Assembly: GCF_014640435.1 (NCBI RefSeq)
Contig: NZ_BMGY01000011.1
Coordinates: forward strand, 224-64,223
Length of the DNA: 64,000 nucleotides
Direction: 5' to 3'
Origin: Hymenobacter frigidus
GTDB taxonomy: Bacteria; Bacteroidota; Bacteroidia; Cytophagales; Hymenobacteraceae
Positions 8,512 to 17,823 of this stretch are shown piece by piece. The notes beneath the pieces were generated by a model. The model was not told the DNA's origin, ran no database searches, and worked only from the letters and a program-made list of their open reading frames with translations. Both the position numbers and the translations under genes were made by a program. Position 1 is the first letter of the stretch. Each line of letters opens with the position of its first letter.

Positions 8512-8548
8512 GAAAAATGGCGCGCCAATCCAAACGCCATTTTTTTCT
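8512..8548 (-). terminator. Hairpin after the unknown island gene
   Basis: Inverted repeat AAAAATGGCG / CGCCATTTTTTT with a 13-base loop, 35 bases beyond the stop of the minus-strand gene at 8583. T-runs exist on both strands, so it may work in both directions. It separates that gene from the split HTH gene. Confidence 0.6.
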
Positions 8549-8582
8549 TTACCTAGTCACCTGTATATCAGTTAGAAAAAAA

Positions 8583-9341
8583 TTATAAATTAATTTTTGG
8601 ATTTACCTTTATACTCTTGAAGGCAGCTAAATCCTTCTTAAATGGGGCTTCCTCTAGCAAAGGTTCCAAGCTACTTGGGCGAAGAATTTTATCTATAGTA
8701 TCCGATTTTGTGAAGGCGGATTGTACGGCCCTGTAAGGCTTATAATCCCGTACCCACCCCTTCTCTTTTAAAATCACCAGAAGCGCAGCAAGGGAGTTTT
8801 GGGTGCCAAGCCAATCTAGCTTGAGACTATCCATCCCCTCACCCTTTGTCTCGGGCTTGAATTGCCTCAAATAATCGGCAAATAATGTTTTGCGCGATGG
8901 GGGCAAGGTAGAATAAGTGGGTATGTCCAACTGGGTTGGATTCAGGCGCTGGTACTTTATCCTCCTGAAGACGAGTACTTGTAGTATGAATCGAAAGGCG
9001 TCCCTTGGGGATTTCACGCCTCTGCTCAATTCAGAAATATGATTATCTCCAACATCCTCGGATAAACGCCCAATCCTACGCAGAGTCGAGATGGTCATTT
9101 CTAAAGCCGAGGCTCCTAATCTGTATTCCTGCTCAAGGTGGTCTACAATCTCGTGTGTGTGGGTACCCCCAAATAATTCGGCCTCCCACCACTCAAGCAC
9201 CCCTTCTTCTGCGTAGGCCTTATCCCGAGAATCAATGAACACTCCCTTGATTCGCCTTTCGGCTAAAGCCGCCACACGCACTAGCAGCTTCTCAAAAGTG
9301 GCAGAATCAATATTGGGGAGGAATGACTGTTCAAAGGACAT
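8583..9341 (-). CDS. Hypothetical island protein
   Basis: A 252-residue soluble protein. I chose the ATG at 9341 (MSFEQSFLPNIDSATFEKLL) because longer in-frame starts run through a terminator and the tRNA gene. Charged and helical throughout. The segment LKLDWLGTQNSLAALLVILK loosely recalls the W.G....L..L pattern at the end of RteC-type regulators of Bacteroides conjugative elements, but the match is too weak to name it. Its position, first after the tRNA, is where an integrative element would carry an integrase or excision regulator. Confidence 0.6.
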   Translation of the reverse strand: MSFEQSFLPNIDSATFEKLLVRVAALAERRIKGVFIDSRDKAYAEEGVLEWWEAELFGGTHTHEIVDHLEQEYRLGASALEMTISTLRRIGRLSEDVGDNHISELSRGVKSPRDAFRFILQVLVFRRIKYQRLNPTQLDIPTYSTLPPSRKTLFADYLRQFKPETKGEGMDSLKLDWLGTQNSLAALLVILKEKGWVRDYKPYRAVQSAFTKSDTIDKILRPSSLEPLLEEAPFKKDLAAFKSIKVNPKINL

Positions 9342-9386
9342 TGCGATTGGGATGTTTACACCATGTTTACACCGGAAATTCTGGGC

Positions 9387-9423
9387 AAAAAAAAAGGCAG
9401 CTACGGAAAAGACCGTAACTGCC
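9387..9423 (-). terminator. Terminator of tRNA-Ala transcript
   Basis: Read on the minus strand: GGCAGTTACGG, a six-base loop, CCGTAGCTGCC, then nine Ts. The stem has one G-U pair. It lies 26 bases past the tRNA 3' end and 46 bases before the start of the gene at 9341. Confidence 0.85.
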
Positions 9424-9448
9424 TGATTGTCTTCATTCACACCTTCAG

Positions 9449-9521
<73 letters not shown>

Positions 9522-9647
9522 CTGATTTGTTGTTTGCCGCCGTGCCATTTGCGCTTTGGTTCGACAAAAGTACAGCCGTTTTGCGGTTTGGCAAGCGCTG
9601 AGTGTGCTTTTTTTGCTGAGGTAGCGCAATTGCCAAGCAATCAGCCA

Positions 9648-9683
9648 CAAAAAAAGAGGGCAGGAAGTAATTCCTGCCCTCTT
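9648..9683 (-). terminator. Terminator of first TonB receptor gene
   Basis: Perfect stem GAGGGCAGGAA / TTCCTGCCCTC with a 4-base loop, followed on the minus strand by seven Ts, 25 bases after the receptor stop codon. Confidence 0.9.
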
Positions 9684-9707
9684 CGAGGCTTCGGCTAGCC
9701 GAAAGGC

Positions 9708-12700
9708 TTAGTTGAAGATGTAGCGAACGCCCACCTGCGCCTGCCACCGCGAACCAAGGCCGCCAGTTTCGTTACGGAAGGTTTTGGTGAGTGGAACGCC
9801 GGGCGCGAGCACCGCCGGAACAGCGGGGTTGCCACCGCTGGCCGGGATTGCCGGGGTGACGATGCTCTGATTGGTCAGGTAAGGGAAGGTGAAGTTTGGC
9901 CGGCCCTGCTGGTCGTAGCCGGCAAAAGACAATGGGTTGGATACGTTTGCCGTGCGGAGGGTGCCCCAGCTGCTGTTGAGCAAGTTACCGATGTTGAATA
10001 CGTCGATGCTGAGCTGCAAGGTGTTTTTATTATCGCCAATGGAAGTGAAAAGGTCCTGAAGCAGGCGCACGTCCAAGCGGTTCTGCCAAGGGCGCACGGC
10101 CCCGTTGCGCTCGGCATACTCGCCGCGCCGCGTTTTCAGGTAGTCGTCCTGGTCGATGTACTTGTTGAGGTCCGTCCACTGCTGGGCCGCCGAGTAGGTG
10201 CCACCGCCCTGGTTGGCCGAAATGGTGATATCGCGCAGCACAATCTCGCTTTGGTTCCGGGGAACGTATATCAGGTCGTTGCCCGCGCCGCCGGAGTTAT
10301 CGCCGTTCATGTCGCCGGCATAGGTGTAGGAGAAGCGGCCCGCTGGAGCGGCCTCGTAGAACAGCGAGAAGGTGGTGCCGAGGTGATTGAGGTACTCGCG
10401 GCGATACGAGAGCGAAGCAATGACGCGGTGTTGCTGCAGGAAGTTAGAGTAGCTCAGCACGTTGGCATTCGGGTCGCCCGACACCGTGCGGTCGCGCCAG
10501 TTGGTTTGGGCAATGCTGCCGCCGTCGTTCACCGAGCGGGAATCGGTGTAGGTGTAAGCCGCCATCGCGTAGAGCCCATTGCTGAAGGACTTCTGGAGTT
10601 GGCCCGTTACCGAGTACGAGTACCCTTTGTTGGTGTTCTTCATCAGGATAGCATCGGTGATGACGGGGTTGGTGGCCGAAGCGCCGCCCTGACCATTGTA
10701 GAGGCGGTTGTTCTGAATCAAGCTGGGCCGGGTGTTGGGGGCAGTGCCCACCGGGGCCAGTGTGTAGAGCCCCGCGTTGGCCCCCGTGGTGTTGGGCACG
10801 CCAAAGGAGTAGAAAATCGGGCGGGTGTCGGGACCAACGGCGCGGCCAATGGGCTGGGGCAGGTTCACGTTTTGGAAATACACGGCATTCAGGTCCTGCG
10901 TGTAAAGCGCCTCCAGGGTGGCTATCACGCCGCCGGGCAACTCCTGGTCTACAGCCAGGTTGGTACGCCACACCTGCGGAAACTTAAAGTCGCGGGCCGT
11001 TACGGCCAGGTTGTACTGGGTGTTGGGGGCCGCGCCTGCGGGACGGTAGCGGTCCACGCTCGGGTCGAAGTAGTTGCCCACCGGACCCGTTGGGTCATTC
11101 GGGTTTACGGCCGCCGACACCTGCGCCCCGATTCGCGAAAACGAGCCAAACTGCACGCCGTTGTTGCCGGCCTGGTTGGACAGCCACACGAACGGAATGC
11201 GGCCCGTGAACACGCCCGTGCCGCCGCGCAGCTGGGTTTTGCGGTCGTCGTTCACGTCCCAGTTGAAGCCGATGCGCGGCGAGAGCAACACTTTGGTGTT
11301 GGGCAGCTTGTTGGTTTCCAGCTTCACACCGTCGCGGAAGGTCAGATTGGCTGCATTTTCGTTGCGGGCAATTTCCGAGAAAATAATCGGTACATCGCCG
11401 CGCAGGCCCACGGTCACTTTCAGGTTGCTCCGGGGGCTCCACTCATCCTGCGCATACAGGCCAATTTGCGCGGCCTCGGTTACGGCAAAGGGAAACGAGC
11501 CATCGGGGAGCGCCGAGTACGAAAGGTTGTAGCGCTGCGGAAAGGCAAGGGTGCCCGTGGTGTTGGCCGCAGGCACACCGGTAGTGGCGTTGCGGGTGTA
11601 GCCCAGGGGCGAGGCCGTGGTGCGGGCCGCGGCGTAAAAATCGTCTAGCCCGTTGAAGGTATAAGCACCGTAGTAGTTGGGCGAGAAGCCGTTGGTGAAC
11701 TTGTACAGTTCATTATAAGTGCCCACCGTGAGGTTGTGCTTGCCCAGAAAGGCCGTGAAGTTGTCGCCCAGCTGGTACACGTCCGAGTTTAGTACATTGA
11801 AAGCCGTGAAGGGCTCGTAGCCGAGGGATGTGAAGCTGTTGGCAGCCGTGACTCCGCCGCCGGCCGCCGTGCGTGCGGTGGCCGTTCCGATGTCGACCAA
11901 CGGAAAACTGCCGCCGCCCAGGCTTTCGCGCTCATCGCGAAAGGCGGAATAACCGGCCGTCAGGTTGTTGGAAAACCGGCTGCTAAAGGTGCTGTTCAAC
12001 TCGGCAATGACAGAGTTGAGGTTGTTATTGATAACGTAGTACGACGAGGCGAAAGGCAGACCAAACTGCGACTGCGAACGGCCGATGTTGGCCGGCCCGA
12101 TGGCTCCGGAGCCGCTTGGGGGCACGTCGCGGTACGAGCGCAGGTAGTTGTATTTCAGGCTGAAACGGTGGTTGCTGCTGATGTTCCAGTCGAGCTTGGC
12201 CGTGGCCTTGCGGCTGAACGAGCGCAGGTCATAATTCTGGTACGCCCCGGCATCGTAGCCGTAGTTGTCTTTGAGGAAATTTTTCAGAATATCAAGGTCG
12301 CGGACCGAAGCCGCCGAGGTGGTTGAGTTCGGCCCTGGTGCCGGGGCCCCGTCGCGGTTGGCGATGTAGCTGCCGGCGGGCGGGTCGATGCGGTCTTCCT
12401 GCTCGGCATTGACAAAAAAGAACAGCTTGTCTTTGATGATGGGACCGCCCGCGCGGAAGCCGAAGTTCTTTAGGTTGAAGTTGGGAAAGTCCCGCTGAAA
12501 GTCACCTACCTTACTTCCCACGAAATTCTGGTTGCGGTAGAAGCCATAAACTGAACCCGTGAACTTGTTCGAGCCGCTGCGGGTCACGGCGTTGATGCCG
12601 GCCCCCGTGAACGAACCCTGGCGAACGTCGTAGGGGGCGATGCTCACCTGAATCTGGTCAATGGCATCGAGTGAAATCGGCTGCGCGTTAGCCTGGCCAC

Positions 12701-13298
12701 CTACTGTCGAGGATAGACCAAACGAGTTGTTGAAGATGGCTCCGTCGATAGTGATGTTGTTGTAGCCGCCGCTCCGGCCGCCAAAGCTCTGGCCATTGGC
12801 CTGGGGCGTGAGGCGGGTAAAGTCATCAAACGAGCGGCTGATGGTGGGCAGGCGCTCGATGGTTTCGCGCTGCACCGTGGTGCTGGCGCCGGTGTGGCCG
12901 GCGTTCATCACCGGGTCGCGGCGGCCGCTCACGGTCACTTCCGCCAGCTCGGTGCTGGTATCGCTCAGCTTCTGGTCGAAGCGCAGGTTTTGACCCAGCG
13001 TCAGGTTGACATCGTTGCGGTTTACGTCTTTATAACCCACAAAAGTCACCTTCACCGTGTACGGTCCCACCCGCATGTTCTGAATGTTGAAGCGCCCATC
13101 TGCGTTGGTGGGGGCTACGTACTGGGTGTTGGTGGGTGTGTGAATGGCAATAACAGTGGCCCCGGGCAGACCCGCGCCGGTTTTGTCGGCTATCGTGCCG
13201 CTCATGGCCGCCGTAGTAGCGCCCTGGCTCCAGCCCAACCGGGCGGTGAGGAGCATCAGCGCCAACAGCAATACGTGGCGTAAATGTGTATTATTCAT
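9708..13298 (-). CDS. Oar-like TonB-dependent outer membrane receptor (paralog 1)
   Basis: 1196 residues from the ATG at 13298, which gives a clean signal peptide (HVLLLALMLLTARLGWSQG). Residues about 29-115 are a carboxypeptidase-regulatory-like beta-sandwich (SGTIADKTGAGLPGATV ... VKVTFVGYKDV). A TonB plug follows (VSIAPYDVRQGSFTGAGINA, NAVTRSGSNKFTGS), then a long beta-barrel ending in the aromatic outer-membrane terminus RWQAQVGVRYIFN. Such proteins take up ligands across the outer membrane using TonB energy. No SusD partner is adjacent, so it is of the Oar/OmpA-related type rather than a SusCD pair. Its N-terminal third is almost identical to the paralog at 14387. Substrate unknown. Confidence 0.88.
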   Translation of the reverse strand: MNNTHLRHVLLLALMLLTARLGWSQGATTAAMSGTIADKTGAGLPGATVIAIHTPTNTQYVAPTNADGRFNIQNMRVGPYTVKVTFVGYKDVNRNDVNLTLGQNLRFDQKLSDTSTELAEVTVSGRRDPVMNAGHTGASTTVQRETIERLPTISRSFDDFTRLTPQANGQSFGGRSGGYNNITIDGAIFNNSFGLSSTVGGQANAQPISLDAIDQIQVSIAPYDVRQGSFTGAGINAVTRSGSNKFTGSVYGFYRNQNFVGSKVGDFQRDFPNFNLKNFGFRAGGPIIKDKLFFFVNAEQEDRIDPPAGSYIANRDGAPAPGPNSTTSAASVRDLDILKNFLKDNYGYDAGAYQNYDLRSFSRKATAKLDWNISSNHRFSLKYNYLRSYRDVPPSGSGAIGPANIGRSQSQFGLPFASSYYVINNNLNSVIAELNSTFSSRFSNNLTAGYSAFRDERESLGGGSFPLVDIGTATARTAAGGGVTAANSFTSLGYEPFTAFNVLNSDVYQLGDNFTAFLGKHNLTVGTYNELYKFTNGFSPNYYGAYTFNGLDDFYAAARTTASPLGYTRNATTGVPAANTTGTLAFPQRYNLSYSALPDGSFPFAVTEAAQIGLYAQDEWSPRSNLKVTVGLRGDVPIIFSEIARNENAANLTFRDGVKLETNKLPNTKVLLSPRIGFNWDVNDDRKTQLRGGTGVFTGRIPFVWLSNQAGNNGVQFGSFSRIGAQVSAAVNPNDPTGPVGNYFDPSVDRYRPAGAAPNTQYNLAVTARDFKFPQVWRTNLAVDQELPGGVIATLEALYTQDLNAVYFQNVNLPQPIGRAVGPDTRPIFYSFGVPNTTGANAGLYTLAPVGTAPNTRPSLIQNNRLYNGQGGASATNPVITDAILMKNTNKGYSYSVTGQLQKSFSNGLYAMAAYTYTDSRSVNDGGSIAQTNWRDRTVSGDPNANVLSYSNFLQQHRVIASLSYRREYLNHLGTTFSLFYEAAPAGRFSYTYAGDMNGDNSGGAGNDLIYVPRNQSEIVLRDITISANQGGGTYSAAQQWTDLNKYIDQDDYLKTRRGEYAERNGAVRPWQNRLDVRLLQDLFTSIGDNKNTLQLSIDVFNIGNLLNSSWGTLRTANVSNPLSFAGYDQQGRPNFTFPYLTNQSIVTPAIPASGGNPAVPAVLAPGVPLTKTFRNETGGLGSRWQAQVGVRYIFN

Positions 13299-13349
13299 GC
13301 AAAAAAAAATGGTAACCGTTAGAAAAAGGTGCCTGCCAAAAAGCAGGGA

Positions 13350-13357
13350 CAAAGGTA
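13350..13357 (-). promoter_or_regulatory. Bacteroidota -7 box of receptor 1
   Basis: Minus-strand TACCTTTG within CCTTACCTTTGTCCC, 51 bases before the start codon. The same 15-base string stands at an equivalent place before the paralogous receptor. It matches TAnnTTTG; no clear -33 TTTG at standard spacing. Confidence 0.6.
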
Positions 13358-13470
13358 AGGCCAATCCAAGTGGCTCTGCGTTACGGCAACTTTGCGATTG
13401 GGGCAGCCGATGAGCGTTTCTACAGATAGCCCACCAAGCCCGCGCGTAGTGGCTTGCCGAGCCACCGCAT

Positions 13471-13505
13471 AAAAAAAGACGGCTGGATGTAAATCCAGCC
13501 GTCTT
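13471..13505 (-). terminator. Terminator of DUF4397 gene
   Basis: Perfect 11-bp stem GACGGCTGGAT / ATCCAGCCGTC, 4-base loop, then seven Ts on the minus strand, 30 bases after the lipoprotein stop. It separates the lipoprotein from receptor 1. Confidence 0.9.
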
Positions 13506-13532
13506 CCATAAGCTCATTCTGTACTGAGCCAG

Positions 13533-14357
13533 TTAGTTGTGCGTCACTACCGAAATGCGCAACGGGGTATTGGTATTACCGGCTATACCTCGGGTGTATA
13601 GGGTGTAGATTTTGCCGGCCACCAGCGTCACTACTTGCTGAGTGCCTGCGAGGGGAGTGGTTGCCACGCTGCGCACGTCAAGCGTGTACGGGCCGGCGGG
13701 TACCTCCGTGAAGTTGGCGAAGTTGGTGACTGTTGGCGTGGTACTGGGCGCTACAGCTTGCGTAGTGAAGGTGATATCACGGAAGCGTCGGGTAGGAACC
13801 GCCGAGAAGAGAGACGTAGCAGTGGGAACCGTGGTGGCGTTAAAAATCCCGTAGGTGCCGGAAGACGATAAATTCACGAAGCGAACCTTGGCTCTTGTTG
13901 CCACCGTGGGCGCAGCCAGGTTATCGGCCAAAACGATGGTGCGTACTCCGCCGGGGTCAGTTCCGGAAGCTGCACGGGTCGGGCTGTCCGTAAGAAAGAC
14001 GGTGGTGTTGGTGTTGGTGTTGAAAGTAGGGCGTACGGCCACCTGCTGGCTATTCAGATTACCGGTAACTGAAAACCGCAACAGGCGCAGACCAGCCGGC
14101 AGGCTGGCATAAGTAGCAATTCCTAAATAGGGAATTGAGGCGAAAGCTGAAGTCGGAGCGGAGTTATCAATGCTAAGCAGCTGAGCGTCGTTTCCCCCGG
14201 GAGAAGCGTTTACAATCTGATAACTGGCCTGCGCGGTAGAAGCCGTTTCTATCGGGCTCGGCGCGGGGTAAGTTGGGTCATCGCAGCCAACCAACGCGCC
14301 GGCTACCGAAGTAGCCAGCGTGAGTTTGGTGACGAGCGAAACAAAAGAAAATTTCAT
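13533..14357 (-). CDS. DUF4397-type lipoprotein
   Basis: 274 residues with a lipoprotein signal (lipobox LVGC, lipidated Cys25), hence membrane-anchored. The body is two beta-rich repeats of the DUF4397 kind: YQIVNASPGGNDAQLLSIDN then VRFVNLSSSGTYGIFNA, each followed by a SLPAGLR/EVPAGPYTLDVR strand pair. The function of the family is unknown. It lies 29 bp past the stop of receptor 2 on the same strand and is probably cotranscribed with it. Confidence 0.8.
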   Translation of the reverse strand: MKFSFVSLVTKLTLATSVAGALVGCDDPTYPAPSPIETASTAQASYQIVNASPGGNDAQLLSIDNSAPTSAFASIPYLGIATYASLPAGLRLLRFSVTGNLNSQQVAVRPTFNTNTNTTVFLTDSPTRAASGTDPGGVRTIVLADNLAAPTVATRAKVRFVNLSSSGTYGIFNATTVPTATSLFSAVPTRRFRDITFTTQAVAPSTTPTVTNFANFTEVPAGPYTLDVRSVATTPLAGTQQVVTLVAGKIYTLYTRGIAGNTNTPLRISVVTHN

Positions 14358-14386
14358 ACGAAAGTGCGGTTAGCTAAACTGACTGA

Positions 14387-17300
14387 TTAAAACAAGTAGC
14401 GGGCACCAAACTGGGCCTGCCAGCGCGAAGCCAGCTGGCTAATCTGGTAGGCCACGGCTGGAGTAGTCGTAGTGCCGGTGCCGTAGCTGAAGGTAGGGCG
14501 GCCGGTGGTGCCGTTCTCCAGGCCTTGGTAGCGCAGCAGACCGAAGTTCTGGTTGGCTACGAAGTAGTCGCGGCCCCACTCATTGTTTAGCAGGTTGCCA
14601 AAGTTGGTGACGTCGGCCGTGAGCTGGAAGGTGTGGGTTTTGCTGCCCACCTGCACGTAGAAGTCCTGCATCAGGCGCACATCAATGCGGTGCTGCCAGG
14701 GGGTGCGGGCCCCGTTGCGGGCCGCGTACTCGCCGCGGTGCTTGCTCAGGTAGTCATCGTTCTCGATGTAGGCATTCAGCTCGCTCCAGGTTTGGGCGCT
14801 GGTGCGGCGGTCGTTCACGCCATCGGTCACCAGTACGATTTCGTTCTGGCTGCGCGGGATGTAAATCAGGTCATTCGAGCTGCCCGTGGGGTTGCCGCCG
14901 TCGCTGTTGATGTCGGAGCCAAAGTAGGTGTAGGAGAAGGGCGTGCCCGACTGCCCGTTGTAGAACGCCGACAGGGTGGTGGCAAAATGGCCGCCGTACT
15001 CCTTGCGGTAGGAGAACGAGCCAATCACGCGGTGGCGCAGGTCAAAGTTGGAGTACGACAGCGGCAGGTTATTCGGGCCCGATACGTGGGGGTTGAACTC
15101 CCAGGTCGAAACAGCTACCGAGCTGGAGCCTGAGTACAAGTCGCGCGACTGGCCGTAGGTGTAAGCCGCCGTGGCGAAGAAGTCGCGGTTGAACTGCTTC
15201 TTCAACTCTCCCGTGACGCTGTACTGGTAACCCTGGCTGGTATTGGTGAGCAGAATCACGTTGTTGAAGTCGCGGCTGTTGCGGTAGCGGTTCGGGCCGC
15301 CGGTGGCGGGGTTGTTGCCGGGCGTATACACCGGGCGACCATCGCCCTGTAGCGTACCGGTCGGGTTGGCCAAGTTAATGTCCTGGGGCAGCACATCGTT
15401 CAGCGTCTTCGAATAAATGCCTTCCAGCGTGGCCACGATACCGCCCGGCAGGCGGTAGTCCACGGCCAGGTTGGTGCGGAGCAGCTGCGGGTTACGGAAG
15501 TCCTTATCGGTTACGGCAATGCTGCCCTTCGAGGCCCGGGCCGGCAGACGAGAGATGGAGTCGGGGACGCCAACGGCCAAGCGTGGTGCGGGTAATGTTA
15601 GCGGTGTGGAGGCTCCAGTGCGGTCGAAGCTAGCAAAGTCTACGCCGGTGCCGCCGTACTGGTTCGAAATCCACACGTAAGCCGGGCGGCCGGTGAAGAT
15701 GCCCACGCCACCCCGGGCCTGAAGCGTCTGGTCGCCGCGCACGTCCCAGTTGAAGCCCAGGCGGGGCGATACCTGCACCCGCGATTTCGGCAGGCGGTCG
15801 GTCTTAACATCGTAGGCCGCGCCTTGGGCAGGGCCGGTTTCCACGGCGTTGGCGAAGGTCGAGTCGACGCGTGGGTTGTACGACGGCGTGTCGAAATACA
15901 CCGGCAAGTCGAGGCGCACCCCGCCGGTCAGCCGCAGCCGGTCGGTCAGGTTGTACTCATCCTGCACGTACACGCCAAACTGCGCGGCGCCAAACTTGGC
16001 GGTGGGCTTGCCGCCGGGCAGGGCGTAGTTCTGGCGGTATCGATAGGCGGCAGTATTGCCGCGCCCGACCAGGAAGCTGTTCAGGTCCGGGAAGTCGTAG
16101 CGGCCGGCGGCATCGTTTATAAACAGGTTGTCGAAGCGGAAAATCTCGTTGTTGGTGCCGAAGGTCAGCACGTGCTTGCCGGCGAACACGTTGAAATTGT
16201 CCGTGATTTCGAGCACGTCCTGGCTAAGCCGGTTTTGGGTCGAGCTACGCTCCGAGCCCGCTACCACGGTGTTGGCCCCGAAGGCAATGGTGACCGACGG
16301 GAACAGCGTGCCCAGCGTTTTGCGGCTGTCGCGGATGGTAGAATAGCCCACCAGCAGGTTGTTGGCGAAGCGGCTGCCGAAGCGGCTTTTCAATTCGGCC
16401 ACCGTCGAGTTGGTGCGGCTCAGAAACCGGTAGCCGTTGTTGCCGAAGCGGAAGTTGGTCAGGCCCCGCGAAATGTTGTCGTCCGTGGCATCAACGAAGT
16501 TGTGCCGCAGCGTGAGCTGGTTGTTTTGGTTGATGTTCCAGTCCAAACGCAGAAAAGCCTTGTTCGACTGGGTTTCGGCGTTGATTTCACCAATGCTACC
16601 GGCATCGTAGCCGTAGCGGGTGCGCAACGTATTCGAAATCAGCTGCAAGTCGGTGTTGTTGACGAAGCTCACCACGTTGGAGCCAGTTTCGTTGCCGCCA
16701 CCTGGCAGGGCGTTAGACGTGCGGAACAGCAGCGGCGCGCTGCGGCGGGTGATTTCTCCGTTCACGAAGAAAAACAGCTTGTCCTTGATAATCGGGCCGC
16801 CCAGACGGAAACCGGTCTGGTAGTCGTAAAACTCAGCCAGCTTGGTGCGCTCCCCGGTGGCGGGGTCGGGCGTGGGGCTTTTGCCCGCGGTGTTCTGGTT
16901 GCGGCCGAAAACGAATGCCGAGCCGGAAAATTCATTCGTGCCGGAACGGGTCACGGCGTTCACGCCACCGCCGCTGAAGCGGCCCTGCCGCACATCGTAC
17001 GGCGCGATAACCACCTGAAGCTCCTGGATGGCATCGAGCGAGATGGGGTTGGTGCCCGCCTGGCCGCCCGGCGTGCCCGAGCCCCCGAGGCCGAACAAGT
17101 CGTTGTTGGAAGCGCCGTCAATCTGGATGTTGTTGAAACGGCCGTTACGGCCCGACAGCGAGTTGCCGTTGGCCTGGGGCGTGAGGCGGGTAAAGTCCTG
17201 AAGGCTACGCGAGATGGTGGGCAGGCGCTCGATTTGTTCGCGCTGCACGGTGGTAGCGGCTCCGGTGCGGCCGGCGTTCATCACCGGGTCGCGGCGGCCG

Positions 17301-17674
17301 CTCACGGTCACTTCGGTTAGCTGCGTAGAGCTGTCGTCCATCTTCTGGTCGAAGCGCAGGTTCTGGCCCAGTGTCAGGTTGAGGCCTTCGCGCGTGATGT
17401 CCTTAAAGCCTACGAAGGTGACCTTCACCGTGTAAGGCCCGCCTATGCGCATGTTCTGGATGTTGAAGCGGCCTTCCGAGTTGGTGGGGGCCACGTACTG
17501 CGTGTTGGTGGGCGTATGAATGGCAATAACGGTGGCTCCGGGCAGGCCCGCGCCGGTTTTGTCGGCTATCGTGCCGCTCATGGCCGCCGTGGTAGCGCCC
17601 TGGCTCCAGCCCAGTCGTGCTGTGAAGAGCATCAACGCCAACAGCAATACGTGGCGTAAACGTAAGTTATTCAT
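14387..17674 (-). CDS. Oar-like TonB-dependent outer membrane receptor (paralog 2)
   Basis: 1095 residues from the ATG at 17674 (MNNLRLRHVLLLALMLFTAR). Same layout as paralog 1: signal peptide, regulatory-like beta domain, plug (VIAPYDVRQGRFSGGGVNA) and barrel ending RWQAQFGARYLF. The first roughly 170 residues match paralog 1 at most positions; the barrels diverge strongly, so ligands probably differ. The DUF4397 lipoprotein follows in the same direction. Confidence 0.88.
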   Translation of the reverse strand: MNNLRLRHVLLLALMLFTARLGWSQGATTAAMSGTIADKTGAGLPGATVIAIHTPTNTQYVAPTNSEGRFNIQNMRIGGPYTVKVTFVGFKDITREGLNLTLGQNLRFDQKMDDSSTQLTEVTVSGRRDPVMNAGRTGAATTVQREQIERLPTISRSLQDFTRLTPQANGNSLSGRNGRFNNIQIDGASNNDLFGLGGSGTPGGQAGTNPISLDAIQELQVVIAPYDVRQGRFSGGGVNAVTRSGTNEFSGSAFVFGRNQNTAGKSPTPDPATGERTKLAEFYDYQTGFRLGGPIIKDKLFFFVNGEITRRSAPLLFRTSNALPGGGNETGSNVVSFVNNTDLQLISNTLRTRYGYDAGSIGEINAETQSNKAFLRLDWNINQNNQLTLRHNFVDATDDNISRGLTNFRFGNNGYRFLSRTNSTVAELKSRFGSRFANNLLVGYSTIRDSRKTLGTLFPSVTIAFGANTVVAGSERSSTQNRLSQDVLEITDNFNVFAGKHVLTFGTNNEIFRFDNLFINDAAGRYDFPDLNSFLVGRGNTAAYRYRQNYALPGGKPTAKFGAAQFGVYVQDEYNLTDRLRLTGGVRLDLPVYFDTPSYNPRVDSTFANAVETGPAQGAAYDVKTDRLPKSRVQVSPRLGFNWDVRGDQTLQARGGVGIFTGRPAYVWISNQYGGTGVDFASFDRTGASTPLTLPAPRLAVGVPDSISRLPARASKGSIAVTDKDFRNPQLLRTNLAVDYRLPGGIVATLEGIYSKTLNDVLPQDINLANPTGTLQGDGRPVYTPGNNPATGGPNRYRNSRDFNNVILLTNTSQGYQYSVTGELKKQFNRDFFATAAYTYGQSRDLYSGSSSVAVSTWEFNPHVSGPNNLPLSYSNFDLRHRVIGSFSYRKEYGGHFATTLSAFYNGQSGTPFSYTYFGSDINSDGGNPTGSSNDLIYIPRSQNEIVLVTDGVNDRRTSAQTWSELNAYIENDDYLSKHRGEYAARNGARTPWQHRIDVRLMQDFYVQVGSKTHTFQLTADVTNFGNLLNNEWGRDYFVANQNFGLLRYQGLENGTTGRPTFSYGTGTTTTPAVAYQISQLASRWQAQFGARYLF

Positions 17675-17719
17675 ACAAAAAAAGTTAGTGGAAATTATGA
17701 GCTTCTTTGAAAAGCGGGA

Positions 17720-17727
17720 CAAAGGTA
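17720..17727 (-). promoter_or_regulatory. Bacteroidota -7 box of receptor 2
   Basis: Minus-strand TACCTTTG within CCTTACCTTTGTCCC, 45 bases before the start of receptor 2; same sequence and similar spacing as for receptor 1. Confidence 0.6.
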
Positions 17728-17823
17728 AGGCTTTCCTTAGCCGCTGAGATTACGGTAAATTTACCATTTATCGGGTACTACATACCTGGCCATTTTCGCC
17801 ACAAAGGTAGCCGGCGTGAGAGT

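Noticed and set aside
10251..11648. Plus-strand open frame of 465 codons
   Set aside because: Runs exactly antisense to the receptor barrel; composition is a GC-codon shadow (Val/Gly/Ala/Arg/His-rich) without domains.
15824..17320. Plus-strand open frame of 498 codons
   Set aside because: Antisense shadow of the second receptor; same low-complexity Val/Gly/Ala/Arg pattern.
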